IMG/VR virus record: IMGVR_UViG_3300028809_000012
Location: 1-64,000 of that record
Source: a virus
Strand: one strand, 5' to 3'
DNA: 64,000 nt
A program made the translations under genes and the position numbers. Shown here piece by piece: positions 56,654 through 64,000 of the stretch. Positions within the stretch are counted from its first letter, which is position 1, and every line of letters begins with the position of its first letter. The notes below the pieces were generated by a model. It was not told where the DNA came from. It made no database searches and saw only the letters and a program-made list of their open reading frames with translations.

Positions 56654-56887
56654 TTACAACAGGTGCCACAACTCAACGCCCATCTGCTCCATGGTGCCGA
56701 ACAGGACGGCGCGGGCGGTGTTGGTGTACGCGTAGTAGCGCGGATGCAGTTTCAGCAACACTATGTTGGTGCCCACGACCACGCCAACATCCTCCCACAT
56801 AATCTTCAAGAAGTCCGGACGCCCCCTCAACGCGTCCACGACCCTCGCCTGAATCTCCCGCTCCAAATCCGCGTTCGCGTCGCTCAT
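56654..56887 (-). CDS. Hypothetical protein (77 aa)
   Basis: Start at 56887 (MSDANADLEREIQARVVDAL). The sequence FLKIMWEDVGVVVGTNIVLL and LHPRYYAYTNTARAVLFGTM suggests a small alpha/beta fold. It overlaps the upstream gene by four bases. Confidence 0.55.
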   Translation of the reverse strand: MSDANADLEREIQARVVDALRGRPDFLKIMWEDVGVVVGTNIVLLKLHPRYYAYTNTARAVLFGTMEQMGVELWHLL

Positions 56888-57201
56888 GATCCCGCCTCTC
56901 TGTCCTTGTGTGTGCACCCCACTAACTCGTGTGCAGTTGGGATCGCCTTGGCCCCCACCCGTTCGCGCGCCAACGCATACAAACGATCCGCGTCACCGCA
57001 CCGGAAAGATTCCTGGAATGCGCCGGCAACGGCGTCGTCCACAACCACCACCGTGGCTACGTGTCGGATGCTGTCGGTGCTCTTCCACGTTTCGTACTCG
57101 TCAATCGACAACAGCAAATCTCCCAACCCTGATGTACAAATGTCCAAGAGGCGACGATCCAGCGCCTCCAGAAACTTCTCGTATTTTTCGTCATTCAACA
57201 T
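56884..57201 (-). CDS. Hypothetical protein (105 aa)
   Basis: Start at 57201. Helical N-terminus (NDEKYEKFLEALDRRLLDIC, GLGDLLLSIDEYETWKSTDS), a central strand (VATVVVVDDAVAGAFQESFR) and a Cys-containing end. A promoter (57259-57286) lies just upstream, so this gene and those after it can be expressed apart from the rest of the operon. Confidence 0.6.
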   Translation of the reverse strand: MLNDEKYEKFLEALDRRLLDICTSGLGDLLLSIDEYETWKSTDSIRHVATVVVVDDAVAGAFQESFRCGDADRLYALARERVGAKAIPTAHELVGCTHKDREAGS

Positions 57202-57258
57202 AGTGTATGGCCCTGCTTTCTGAAATGTGATCGTGTCCCACCGCCCGGCTTCTTAAGG

Positions 57259-57286
57259 AAGATAATTCAACCATAGCAGAAGTCAA
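57259..57286 (-). promoter_or_regulatory. Internal leftward promoter
   Basis: On the minus strand TTGACT (complement of 57281-57286) and TATCTT (complement of 57259-57264), spacing 16. It starts just after the stop of the 57297 gene and would feed the genes 57201 to 56101 and array 4. Confidence 0.6.
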
Positions 57287-57296
57287 GGACTGCGTT

Positions 57297-57827
57297 TCAC
57301 GTCTCCAGCAGTCCCACCTGATCTGGTATCCCGGCGACACGGAGGACTGGCGGCACCCCGTCCCACAGCACGTGCGTCTGGTACTCGAACGTGGCGTCCA
57401 GCGCCTCCTGCGCCGCCTGTATGATCTCGCACGCCTCGTCCTCCCGCAGCTCCCGCCCGAACATGCCGGACGCCAAAACGGCCACGGGAACGGCGCGCTG
57501 GTCCACCTCGACCTCAACCACCCCCGCGGCGTGCAAGCTGTCCTGCACGCGATCCACGAGCGGCGCATGGGCCTTACCGCGAGCACGGGCACGGCGGGCG
57601 GCGATGCTCCCCGCGCCCTCGTCCCGCAGGCGGTCGCGTTCGCCGGCCAGCAGCTTGTCCAGCATGCGACGGTCCGTGACGCGGTGACTGTTCTCCAGCG
57701 CACAATCCACGCAGCCGGCCGTGTACTCGGCGTGCGCGCATCCGCTGGCGGGACCACTGGCCCACGGACGGTTGAGCGCTTCCGTCAGGCTGCGGGCGAA
57801 GCGGGCGGGATCCAGTCCCTTGCTCAC
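57297..57827 (-). CDS. Hypothetical protein (176 aa) with N-terminal Cys/His motif
   Basis: A GTG start at 57827 has GAGGAAGG upstream and overlaps the previous stop. An early segment CAHAEYTAGCVDCALENSHR is a likely zinc site. The body is helical (MLDKLLAGERDRLRDEGAGS, REDEACEIIQAAQEALDATF). No function recognised. Confidence 0.6.
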   Translation of the reverse strand: MSKGLDPARFARSLTEALNRPWASGPASGCAHAEYTAGCVDCALENSHRVTDRRMLDKLLAGERDRLRDEGAGSIAARRARARGKAHAPLVDRVQDSLHAAGVVEVEVDQRAVPVAVLASGMFGRELREDEACEIIQAAQEALDATFEYQTHVLWDGVPPVLRVAGIPDQVGLLET

Positions 57828-58198
57828 TGGCCTTCCTCGCTCTTTTCCTGTTCGATCTTGAGCAGGGCCAGCCACGACGCGATGGCGAGCGGTGCGTTAC
57901 CGTGCTTGGGCCACGTCTCCGGATCATCGCCGTTCATCTCCGCCACCATCCGGCGCAGGGTGTCTATGTCCTCCAGCGCCCGTGCGAGGGGATGCTTGGG
58001 GCAGACACGGACATGCTGGTGCAGGATCTCTTGCATGGAAGGCTGTACCGAATCGGCAGGTCCGTAGCGATGCCCGCAGTACACGCAGTTGACGTACATG
58101 CCGGACTGAAGATCGCTTACCCACCTTCGCAGGCTCTCTATCTGCGCCCGAAGCGCCTCGTTTTCCTGACGCAGCGCGAATTCAAAATCCTCTGTCAT
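57824..58198 (-). CDS. Conserved phage coiled-coil/zinc protein (124 aa)
   Basis: Start at 58198. A coiled coil (FALRQENEALRAQIESLRRW) precedes CVYCGHRYGPADSV then ILHQHVRVCPKHPLARALED. This CxxC...H...C pattern after a coiled coil is common in a widespread family of unknown phage proteins. Confidence 0.7.
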   Translation of the reverse strand: MTEDFEFALRQENEALRAQIESLRRWVSDLQSGMYVNCVYCGHRYGPADSVQPSMQEILHQHVRVCPKHPLARALEDIDTLRRMVAEMNGDDPETWPKHGNAPLAIASWLALLKIEQEKSEEGQ

Positions 58199-58635
58199 TC
58201 CGGTCCTCCCACGTTTTTGAGTAGCCGCAGCGCCCATCCTACCTTGGCCGTGAACTGAGATTCGGTGTCGATGCCCTTCAGGTAGCGCCGCAGGAGGGGA
58301 CTGAACTCCGCCGTACGCCCCCACAGCCCGCCGCGTGGATGATCCGCCGGGCGCGCGATGTGGCGGCGCAACGTGCGGATGCTGTCGGCAAGCTGCCAAC
58401 GCGCGCGCAGAGATCCGCCGCGTATCCACTCCACCGGCTGCGTGACTTGCATGCGATACAGCAACACAGCGTTGCGGATAACACGATTCAGCATGCGCTG
58501 CATCCGTCCGTCCAGTTTTGGCGGCATCAGCAGCGCGCGCTTCATCCGGTACGCCTGCTCGCCGCGGGCCTTCAGCGCATAGTCCACCTCCGCCCAGCGC
58601 TCGTGCAGCTCCAGCCAGGAATGCCGCGGGATCAT
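58195..58635 (-). CDS. Basic helical protein (146 aa)
   Basis: Start at 58635 (MIPRHSWLELHERWAEVDYA). It is rich in Arg, Leu and Trp with several helices (AYRMKRALLMPPKLDGRMQR, MLNRVIRNAVLLYRMQVTQ). Charge suggests nucleic-acid binding. No family recognised. Confidence 0.55.
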   Translation of the reverse strand: MIPRHSWLELHERWAEVDYALKARGEQAYRMKRALLMPPKLDGRMQRMLNRVIRNAVLLYRMQVTQPVEWIRGGSLRARWQLADSIRTLRRHIARPADHPRGGLWGRTAEFSPLLRRYLKGIDTESQFTAKVGWALRLLKNVGGPE

Positions 58636-58802
58636 GGGGTAGCCTCGGGCACGTTCGGGCGAATCAGCACATGCCTGCCGGTGGATTTGCGGTCCTCTTT
58701 CGCCATCGATACCGCTGCGTCGATGGGTGTCGCATGCCCGACAATCTCTCCGGTGTCTTGGAAAACAAGCTCCCAACAATCTTGGATTCGATTCGTGGTC
58801 AT
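58632..58802 (-). CDS. Small hypothetical protein (56 aa)
   Basis: Start at 58802 by ATGA overlap with the upstream stop. The sequence (RIQDCWELVFQDTGEIVGHA, DAAVSMAKEDRKSTGRHVLI) fits a small beta-alpha domain. No family recognised. Confidence 0.5.
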   Translation of the reverse strand: MTTNRIQDCWELVFQDTGEIVGHATPIDAAVSMAKEDRKSTGRHVLIRPNVPEATP

Positions 58803-59029
58803 GGCTGCACCACAGATGGGTGGATGGTGTAAACTGCGCCGCCCGCCGAGTAGCCCCACGCTGTCCGTTCTCCGCGGACCCGGATGCCCAGCTCACGCTT
58901 CGCGGCTTCCTCGCTGCCGAACGTGCCCCACACAACCGTGTCGTCCTCCCTACTGTAGCGCAGCACCATCCACACCTCCTGCGTCGGCCGCTCTCCCACT
59001 ACGGCCTCTTGCATCTCTTCTTCGTTCAT
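58799..59029 (-). CDS. Small hypothetical protein (76 aa)
   Basis: Start at 59029, overlapping the nuclease stop. The sequence QEVWMVLRYSREDDTVVWGT, then FGSEEAAKRELGIRVRGERT resembles a tiny alpha/beta domain, in general layout like the previous small gene. Function unknown. Confidence 0.55.
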   Translation of the reverse strand: MNEEEMQEAVVGERPTQEVWMVLRYSREDDTVVWGTFGSEEAAKRELGIRVRGERTAWGYSAGGAVYTIHPSVVQP

Positions 59030-59469
59030 CGGATCGCCTCCAGATTCAGCCGCAATGTCTCATAACCCCCCAACACGTACCGCAGGCCGGCTTCCTCACA
59101 CGCGCGCTGGAAATCCTTCTGTTCCTCGCTCTGGCGCCCGCCCTTGCCCTTGGCCTCCCAAAAGAGCAGGCCGTGCTTGGGATGGATCGCGGTCACATCG
59201 GGGAATCCGGGGTCTTGCGTCCCCCGCGCGTCACGCTGTCCCACACGCCAGACTCGCCATCCCTGCGCCTCAAACAGGGCGATCCCGGACCGCTGCTCGT
59301 CCGCTTCAGCCCGCTCCGGCGGCACCGAAGGCGGTCGTCCCGGCGCGGTGCGGTGCTTTGCGTTCTCGGCCCCCAGCATGGCGCTGATGCGGTCCTTCAG
59401 CGCGTCTCCGGCAAGGGGGCTGTCCATCAGGCGGCGCAGCTCGTCCGGCGACATCTCCTCTAGGCGCAT
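59026..59469 (-). CDS. VRR-NUC domain nuclease
   Basis: A 147-aa protein; ATG 59469 with AAGGAG upstream. Residues about 75-140 show the VRR-NUC core: GTQDPGFPDVTAIHPKHGLL (catalytic Asp), FWEAKGKGGRQSEEQKDFQR (E-x-K) and the helix ending in GLRYVLGGYETL. This family cleaves DNA structures such as branched or flap DNA and is common in phages, often with helicases of the SNF2 type. It could partner with the helicase at 4344. Confidence 0.85.
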   Translation of the reverse strand: MRLEEMSPDELRRLMDSPLAGDALKDRISAMLGAENAKHRTAPGRPPSVPPERAEADEQRSGIALFEAQGWRVWRVGQRDARGTQDPGFPDVTAIHPKHGLLFWEAKGKGGRQSEEQKDFQRACEEAGLRYVLGGYETLRLNLEAIR

Positions 59470-59615
59470 CCAAACTTCTCCTTCAGGCGAGAGGCGAGTT
59501 CCTTGACAAGCAAGATGTCCGTACACCGCTCACAGATGTAATCGTATTCACAATCACATCCGCGCTCCAACTCAGTCACCGCTTCAATCAAAAGCTTTAC
59601 ATCTTCATCCTTCAT
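59460..59615 (-). CDS. Small Cys-containing protein (51 aa)
   Basis: The leftward frame reads MKDEDVKLLIEAVTELERGC, then CDCEYDYICERCTDILL and a basic end. Two Cys pairs suggest a zinc ribbon. It overlaps the start of the nuclease gene by ten bases. Confidence 0.55.
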   Translation of the reverse strand: MKDEDVKLLIEAVTELERGCDCEYDYICERCTDILLVKELASRLKEKFGCA

Positions 59616-59794
59616 CGTGGCCTCCACGTCGTTGCGTGCACCATGGCCGGCGTCTCCGACAGCCGCTTACGCCCCATCTCCCGCATCAGGTCCAATCGGT
59701 TGCGTTCCCGCTGCGTGGCGAGGAACGCATACCACCCCAGCGCGCCCCATAGGACCGTGACGGTGAGGGCGGCGGGTACGAGGAGGTGTTTCAC
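59612..59794 (-). CDS. Single-span membrane protein (60 aa)
   Basis: Start at 59794. An N-terminal span (LLVPAALTVTVLWGALGWYA) is followed by a basic helix (TQRERNRLDLMREMGRKRL). Function unknown. Confidence 0.6.
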   Translation of the reverse strand: MKHLLVPAALTVTVLWGALGWYAFLATQRERNRLDLMREMGRKRLSETPAMVHATTWRPR

Positions 59795-60351
59795 GGCTCG
59801 GCGCTCCCCGTGGCGAGTGCGTACACCTTCTCCACCTCGTCCGGCAGCAGCAGTGCGTTGTCGTCGGACAGGCGGCGCGCCTTGCGGATGATGGCGGCGA
59901 TGTCCATCAACCGCGCCTCGGCGGCCAGAAGCCGCGCTTCCGCGGAGGAGTTGTCCTTGAAGATTGGCTCCTCAATTACAGTGGGCGTGTCGGTCCACAC
60001 CACATCGAAGGCTCCGCGGGGGCAATCCGCCTCCAGCGGCGCCGCGATGATGCTGTTGGGCATGTCGATCCACGCCATGCGGTCTGCCTCCGCCCAGCGC
60101 TTGTGCAGATCCAGCGGCGCCATCTCCGCCTCACCCGGCATGGCGTCCATCGGGCCGGGGTTCCCGTGTGTTGTCGTGATCGTCTTCATGTTTTGATCGT
60201 AATGGGGAGACATGGGCATAGGACACCTGCCGTTGCACTGAACCCACGAGTTCCCGTCCGTCATTCCGCACTTTGGACAAAACACCGGGTCCGTCCTGCC
60301 TGAGACACATAGACGGGTGAGAAGGGGACGGCTTGTTTCCATCGTCTTCAT
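59791..60351 (-). CDS. Zinc-ribbon and helical protein (186 aa)
   Basis: The chosen start (60351) gives an early Cys cluster FCPKCGMTDGNSWVQCNGRC ending PMPMSPHYD, a motif common in phage ribbons; start choice is uncertain because no good ribosome-binding site is seen and a start near 60190 is possible. The later part has WAEADRMAWIDMPNSIIAAP and a coiled helix (AEARLLAAEARLMDIAAIIR). Confidence 0.5.
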   Translation of the reverse strand: MKTMETSRPLLTRLCVSGRTDPVFCPKCGMTDGNSWVQCNGRCPMPMSPHYDQNMKTITTTHGNPGPMDAMPGEAEMAPLDLHKRWAEADRMAWIDMPNSIIAAPLEADCPRGAFDVVWTDTPTVIEEPIFKDNSSAEARLLAAEARLMDIAAIIRKARRLSDDNALLLPDEVEKVYALATGSAEP

Positions 60352-60359
60352 GGCAGGTA

Positions 60360-60566
60360 TTAGTATGCGGAAAGTGCTTCGTCTCGACACTCGCGGCACA
60401 GCTCGCCGTCCGTCTCGTGGTCGCCAATTCCTATCCCACAGCCACAGTCCTCCACCAGCACGTCACCGCAGCCTGCGCACACGATACTATGCTTGTCCAC
60501 CGGTTCCAGCGGCGGGTGTGCGTCCGATTCGCTGGGCTCGTCCTCGAAGTCGTACTCGTAGAGCAT
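60360..60566 (-). CDS. Zinc-ribbon protein, first gene of leftward operon (68 aa)
   Basis: ATG 60566 with AAGGA spaced six; an ATG two codons upstream is less favoured. Acidic start (LYEYDFEDEPSESDAHPPLE) then CAGCGDVLVEDCGCGIGIGD and CRECRDEALSAY, a typical two-knuckle ribbon. The promoter is at 60620-60648. Confidence 0.65.
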   Translation of the reverse strand: MLYEYDFEDEPSESDAHPPLEPVDKHSIVCAGCGDVLVEDCGCGIGIGDHETDGELCRECRDEALSAY

Positions 60567-60601
60567 ACCCATCCTTGGTTGCCGTCGTTGATAGCAGCCT
60601 T

Positions 60602-60648
60602 GACAACACCGTTGCCACAATAGTAAGTTGGCTTCGACCGACGCGCAA
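60602..60648. promoter_or_regulatory. Divergent promoter region between leftward operon and XRE repressor
   Basis: The leftward promoter has TTGCGC (complement of 60643-60648) and TACTAT (complement of 60620-60625), spacing 17. On the other strand TTGACA lies near 60600-60605 with a weaker TAGTAA near 60621. A regulator of the XRE type is encoded immediately to the right, so this is a good place for an immunity-type switch. Confidence 0.6.
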
Positions 60649-60686
60649 GGGTTGTGTCGGGCGTCACCAACAGCAGGAGGAATGCG

Positions 60687-60971
60687 ATGCCGCACGAGGC
60701 GGCGGATGACGGACGAGAGGCGATGATCCAGCGGGCGGCGATGAACGAGCTGCTGCGAAACCGCTCGCCGGGGGAGCGCATCCGCTTCCTCCGCATCGAG
60801 CGGCGCATGTCGCAGACGGACCTTGCCGACGCGGTGAAGAACCTCGGCGCGTCCTGTAGCGGGAAATGGAAGATAAGCCGGTGGGAAGCGGGGATGCGTC
60901 CCCGTGAGCAGGCGAGAAAGGCGCTGGCACAGGTGCTCGGCGTGGAAGAAAGCGTACTTTTCAACCAGTAA
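60687..60971 (+). CDS. XRE-family regulator (94 aa)
   Basis: ATG 60687 after GGAGG. A helix-turn-helix domain of Cro/C1 type: PGERIRFLRIERRMSQTDLA, then WKISRWEAGMRPREQARKAL and VLGVEESVLF. The position next to divergent promoters and the small size suggest that it represses one or both. No cI-type dimerisation domain is present. Confidence 0.8.
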   Translation: MPHEAADDGREAMIQRAAMNELLRNRSPGERIRFLRIERRMSQTDLADAVKNLGASCSGKWKISRWEAGMRPREQARKALAQVLGVEESVLFNQ

Positions 60972-60986
60972 CAGAGGCAAGAGACG

Positions 60987-61706
60987 ATGGCGATTCCGGT
61001 TCCCGAAGATGGCGGCTTCACCCGGCACCTGCCCCCGGCGGGGCGCAGCAACGCGGTGTGCGTGGACGTGCACTACCTCGGCTTGGTGACGCAGAAGAAG
61101 TTCCAGTCCACCGAAACTGAGGAGGTGCCGATGCTTCTCCTCAGTTTCGCCGTGGGTGATCGGCAGGGCAACGCGTACCACAATCCGGAGATGGGCTGGC
61201 CGCTTACCGTGTCCAACCGCTACCGCTTCTCCCTGGCGCCGCAGGCGAAGCTGCGCAAGGTGATCGAGCGCTGGTGCAACGGCGGACGCCCGCTCACGGA
61301 GGAGCAGACCGCGCAGTTGAAGAAGGACATCGAAAAGCCGCTGCTGGGACGCACGGCCGAGATTTCCATCAGCCACACGGAGGACGGCAGGTTCGCCAAC
61401 ATCGACAACGGCGGGCAATGGATCGAGGCGCTGCCGAACGGCTACACGCCGATGCAGATCCCCAGCAACTACGTGCGGATCAAGGATCGCTCTCCGCGGG
61501 ACGAGCAGGGCTCGTCCCAGCCCAGCGCCAGCCGTTCGGATGCTGCCTCGCCCGCACGACAAGCGGCGTCAGATCCGTTCGGTGGTGGCGACGATCCCTT
61601 CGGCGGTCCGATGTCACCGCCCATCGGCGCCGGGCCGCGCGCGAACACGTACGACAACTATCAGGCGCCACCGATGAACGACGACGGATTGGATATTCCT
61701 TTTTAA
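60987..61706 (+). CDS. Single-stranded DNA-binding protein
   Basis: A 239-aa protein. Residues about 1-150 form a beta-rich domain (VCVDVHYLGLVTQKKFQSTE, PMLLLSFAVGDRQGNAYHNP) with a helical insert (RKVIERWCNGGRPLTEEQTA). A Pro/Gly/Ser-rich linker leads to an acidic C-terminal tip DDGLDIPF, the SSB interaction motif (DDDIPF) that recruits replication and repair proteins. It would coat single-stranded DNA during replication. A long hairpin follows. Confidence 0.75.
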   Translation: MAIPVPEDGGFTRHLPPAGRSNAVCVDVHYLGLVTQKKFQSTETEEVPMLLLSFAVGDRQGNAYHNPEMGWPLTVSNRYRFSLAPQAKLRKVIERWCNGGRPLTEEQTAQLKKDIEKPLLGRTAEISISHTEDGRFANIDNGGQWIEALPNGYTPMQIPSNYVRIKDRSPRDEQGSSQPSASRSDAASPARQAASDPFGGGDDPFGGPMSPPIGAGPRANTYDNYQAPPMNDDGLDIPF

Positions 61707-61722
61707 CTTCCCTTTTGGCGTT

Positions 61723-61783
61723 GTCCTCGCTAAGTTTGCCTCTGATAAGGGCGGGCCTTATCAGAGGCAAACTTAGCGAGGAC
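61723..61783. terminator. 28-bp perfect hairpin after the SSB gene
   Basis: Arms 61723-61750 and 61756-61783 are perfectly complementary with a five-base loop (gcggg). No T-run follows, and the HNH gene starts five bases after the right arm, so it may be an attenuator or a processing signal as well as a terminator. Confidence 0.7.
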
Positions 61784-61787
61784 GGAC

Positions 61788-62240
61788 TTGGTGAACCAGA
61801 AACGATGCAGGGGAATCTGCGGTAGAATTCTGCCGTTATCTGAATTTTATCGTCATCCCAAGATGGCGGACGGTCACCTTAACCATTGTAAACGGTGCAA
61901 AACCAAATACGCCAAAGATCGCTATGCCGAAGGAATGCAGGATTCATCATGGGTTGACAAGGAAAGAAGGCGCGCGAGGAGCAAATACCACCGTCTTTAC
62001 GCCTCTGGACGTAAGCGGGTATGGGTGGAACAACCGCCGCAAATCAAGCGGTCAGCTCGCGCCATGCTTCGTGTCGCGGTTTTGAGCGGGAGAATACAAA
62101 AACCAAGCAATTGCGAACAATGTGGTAAAGCTGCTGGAGGTAGAAATTTGCATGGACACCACGAAGATTACTATCGTCCGCTTGATGTGCGATGGCTTTG
62201 CGCGAAGTGTCACACACAGGAACACTTGTCTGCTCCTTAA
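61788..62240 (+). CDS. HNH endonuclease
   Basis: A 150-aa protein of lower GC content than its neighbours. The N-terminus has a phage zinc motif (CRGICGRILPLSEFYRHPKM, then HCKRCKTKYAKDRYA), and the C-terminus the HNH core: CEQCGKAAGGRNLHGHHEDY followed by VRWLCAKCHTQEHL. Homing endonuclease-like, probably an autonomous mobile gene inserted between a hairpin and a structural gene. The start is TTG 61788 or GTG 61791. Confidence 0.85.
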   Translation: MVNQKRCRGICGRILPLSEFYRHPKMADGHLNHCKRCKTKYAKDRYAEGMQDSSWVDKERRRARSKYHRLYASGRKRVWVEQPPQIKRSARAMLRVAVLSGRIQKPSNCEQCGKAAGGRNLHGHHEDYYRPLDVRWLCAKCHTQEHLSAP

Positions 62241-62260
62241 CACCCAACCCCATCTGACAC

Positions 62261-62488
62261 ATGATAGAACTCGCTAGGCACCTCGTTGGTGGCGAGCGCG
62301 TGCAGCGGCCCACCGATATTACCCGCACGGGACGTGTGATCGAATGCTGTCAGTTGTTCGCGACCGTGCGCTGGAGCGACGGCAGCACGGAGGATGTGGA
62401 CACGTTGTTCCACGGCTTGGATATCGAACGCAGGGGCGGATCGTACGGCTATCGCTACATCTGCGCGCTCCCCGTCCCCACCAACTGA
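62261..62488 (+). CDS. Hypothetical protein (75 aa)
   Basis: ATG 62261, no clear Shine-Dalgarno. The sequence HLVGGERVQRPTDITRTGRV and LFATVRWSDGSTEDVDTLFH is like an SH3-type barrel with a small C-terminal strand. Function unknown. Confidence 0.55.
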   Translation: MIELARHLVGGERVQRPTDITRTGRVIECCQLFATVRWSDGSTEDVDTLFHGLDIERRGGSYGYRYICALPVPTN

Positions 62489-62496
62489 GCGCACCC

Positions 62497-62919
62497 ATGA
62501 GTGAATTCGTGCTGGACCGTGCAGCGATAACCATCGCCGTGGACTGGTGGGTGAACGCCATCCGGGGTGGCGCCAAGCAGGACAACGGCGATGCCATGCA
62601 ATCCATGCTTACGGCGTTCGTGGCCGCGGAGATTGGCCCCCCAACGGAGTACCAGATCGATGTGTTTCGCACGAAACTCAACACCTTCCTTGTCGGCCTG
62701 TTGCTGTCCCCATCCACGCCGCGCTTCCACGACAGGTTGTTGAGCGTCGATTACCAACCGGAAGGAACTCTGTTGGCGGCAGCCAACCACGCCAACCTTA
62801 GCGCGCTGCACTTTCCCGTGAAAACGGTGATGTGGTTGAAGAACGACTCGATTCGCGTGCGCCACGGATACGGCGCATCCATCCAAACGCTTTGGGGGAA
62901 GGAATTGGAACAAGAATGA
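62497..62919 (+). CDS. Hypothetical protein (140 aa)
   Basis: ATG 62497. The sequence (VLDRAAITIAVDWWVNAIRG, LTAFVAAEIGPPTEYQIDVF, ANHANLSALHFPVKTVMWLK) suggests an alpha/beta fold; no catalytic motif is apparent. It overlaps the following gene by ATGA. Confidence 0.55.
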   Translation: MSEFVLDRAAITIAVDWWVNAIRGGAKQDNGDAMQSMLTAFVAAEIGPPTEYQIDVFRTKLNTFLVGLLLSPSTPRFHDRLLSVDYQPEGTLLAAANHANLSALHFPVKTVMWLKNDSIRVRHGYGASIQTLWGKELEQE

Positions 62920-63536
62920 GCATCCCGTTCCCAGCCTACAACGAACCCGTGGGCCCCGACCGCGGCAACCTGTACTACCGCCCCACCGAACTTTCGGAGG
63001 AGGTGGACGCGCTCACCGGGTACGACCGTGCGGCCATGTTCGAGGGCTTCGACGCCGCGGTCCGGCTCCGGGCGCAGGCCAAGCAGAAAATCGGTCAACT
63101 GCAATCCAGGATCGCCGGACTGGCGGCGCGCTTCGAGACGCACGGCACCATGCCGTCGCAGGCGGAGCACGAACGCACGCAGCTCCTTGCCGAGATCATG
63201 GAAGAGGTGCGGCAGCGCTACTACTCCAACCCGGACACCGAGAAGGTACCGCCGAAGCGCGCCGGGGAGGAACCAACCACCAAGATCATCCAGTTGACGC
63301 AGGGCGAGGTGGAGGCGCGCGCCAAGGCCGACCCGCGGTACAAGGTCCGGCTGGAGGGGGACGCGCGCCAGCGGGAGCAGCACGCGCTACTGAAGGCGGA
63401 GCTGTCGAAGGCGTGGGCGGAGTACGAGGAGTACAAGGAGTCCGGCGAGCTGATCCGCCTGCAACTGGAGGACCGGAAGTCTCTCATCTTCTACGCCTCC
63501 AACGATCCTCACCGCCGGCAGCCACACCAACCCTGA
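62916..63536 (+). CDS. Coiled-coil protein (206 aa)
   Basis: ATGA overlap. Long helices (FDAAVRLRAQAKQKIGQLQS, RIAGLAARFETHG, HALLKAELSKAWAEYEEYKE) and a basic middle (KVPPKRAGEEPTTKII). The composition resembles phage recombination or replication accessory proteins; no nuclease motif seen. Confidence 0.55.
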   Translation: MSIPFPAYNEPVGPDRGNLYYRPTELSEEVDALTGYDRAAMFEGFDAAVRLRAQAKQKIGQLQSRIAGLAARFETHGTMPSQAEHERTQLLAEIMEEVRQRYYSNPDTEKVPPKRAGEEPTTKIIQLTQGEVEARAKADPRYKVRLEGDARQREQHALLKAELSKAWAEYEEYKESGELIRLQLEDRKSLIFYASNDPHRRQPHQP

Positions 63537-63548
63537 AGGAAGCGAACC

Positions 63549-63971
63549 ATGGAATACCACAACCTCTTTGGCGAGAAGACCACCGAGCCCGGCGCCGAGA
63601 ACACGCAGGAGAAGGCGTATTTTGCTGTTGGGCGCGCGCAACGCTCGCAGATCACGCTGGTCTGGATGGATGAGAACGGCGAGGTGCAGCGCTCCACGGT
63701 TACGGCGGAAGAAGTGCGCGGATGGCTCCGGCAAAAGCAGCCAAAGAAGCCCACAACGCAGATCTGGACGCAGGAAGGGAAGAACCCGCTCAGAGTGGAG
63801 TGGGCGGCCGGCGACGAGCGGCTGTCGTTCGTGCGCGGTGAGTACCACGACGCCAGAATGCGTAAATTTGCCGAGGAAGATGTGCGTAGCGGCCATTCCC
63901 CGGAATTCATGGGGAACCCGGTTTACATGGCCCGCTACAACGAGTTGAAACAGGGGCGCGGCGATGTCTGA
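63549..63971 (+). CDS. Hypothetical protein (140 aa)
   Basis: ATG 63549 with AAGGAAG upstream. Features FGEKTTEPGAENTQEKAYFA, ITLVWMDENGEVQRSTVTAE and a basic section (LRQKQPKKPTTQIWTQEGK). Possibly a DNA or RNA binding accessory protein. It overlaps the next gene. Confidence 0.55.
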   Translation: MEYHNLFGEKTTEPGAENTQEKAYFAVGRAQRSQITLVWMDENGEVQRSTVTAEEVRGWLRQKQPKKPTTQIWTQEGKNPLRVEWAAGDERLSFVRGEYHDARMRKFAEEDVRSGHSPEFMGNPVYMARYNELKQGRGDV

Positions 63972-64000
63972 ACGAATCGAAATCCTCCTCGCCGTGAACG
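63964..64000 (+). CDS. Partial gene at right window edge
   Basis: ATG 63964 overlaps the previous stop and the frame runs to the window end (SERIEILLAVN). Too little to classify. Confidence 0.4.
   Translation, partial: MSERIEILLAVN

Overview
The window is a segment of a double-stranded DNA phage genome, GC-rich and densely packed with short overlapping genes. Portal, scaffold, major capsid and large terminase genes are recognisable. No tape-measure or tail-tube gene is seen, but very large internal virion proteins are present, so a short-tailed (podovirus-like) particle is the best guess. The host is not named by the sequence. A small leftward gene (56101-56373) encodes a peptide with a pinensin-type lanthipeptide leader of the kind common in Longimicrobium and other Gemmatimonadota, which makes such a host plausible (inference). 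No tRNA, rRNA, integrase or endolysin was recognised.

Layout. 1-4125: replication and nucleotide genes (replication-initiator fragment, short C5 DNA methyltransferase, primase-helicase, SLOG protein). 4192-9023: SNF2 helicase with two small genes nested in other frames, and a DnaN-like sliding clamp. 9059-10532: a Nop/IS110-like Tas protein with its own promoter, followed by a short array of alternating 9-base repeats with a period of about 36 bases. 10556-16623: zinc-ribbon proteins, a possible small terminase subunit, a DUF551 protein, an XRE regulator and an HD hydrolase. 16701-23532: large terminase among many small accessory genes that share start and end cassettes and three copies of one promoter. 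23644-43526: head and tail genes (portal, scaffold, capsid, connectors, tail and fibre proteins), broken by leftward genes at 36109-36294 and 39111-39761. 43523-45137: leftward operon of small genes. 45296-55711: internal or ejection proteins, including a 2071-aa polyvalent protein separated from its probable C-terminal part. 56101-60566: leftward operon of about 14 small genes including a VRR-NUC nuclease and the RiPP-like precursor. 60687-64000: rightward early genes (XRE repressor, SSB-like protein, HNH endonuclease).

The most important content is a system that fits the recently described TIGR-Tas (tandem interspaced guide RNA) family. One Nop-domain Tas protein is encoded at 9115-10404, and four dispersed arrays lie at 10413-10532, 25998-26482, 26817-27030 and 55860-56087. 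Each array alternates two conserved 9-mers (AGCGAGCCG and GAGTCACCC, read on the array strand) with two short variable segments: usually 8 bases after the first repeat and 10-11 after the second. The unit is about 36-37 bp, and about 28 units are visible. Array 1 is on the tas strand; arrays 2-4 have the opposite polarity. Leftward promoters are visible to the right of array 3 and at the head of the operon that ends in array 4, and strong hairpins lie just beyond the leftward ends of arrays 2 and 4. The Tas protein has no recognisable RuvC or HNH nuclease domain. Instead it has an N-terminal helix-hairpin-helix domain resembling the RNA polymerase alpha C-terminal domain, which suggests RNA-guided DNA binding or regulation rather than cutting.

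Regulation. Most promoters seen are sigma70-like, TTGACT or TTGCGC with a -10 of the TAGATT/TATACT type. Three rightward copies at 16310, 18889 and 22051 share a palindrome over the -10. Three leftward promoters at 27034, 36340 and 45183 share an upstream element reading TGTTTTTGGTCGATA.
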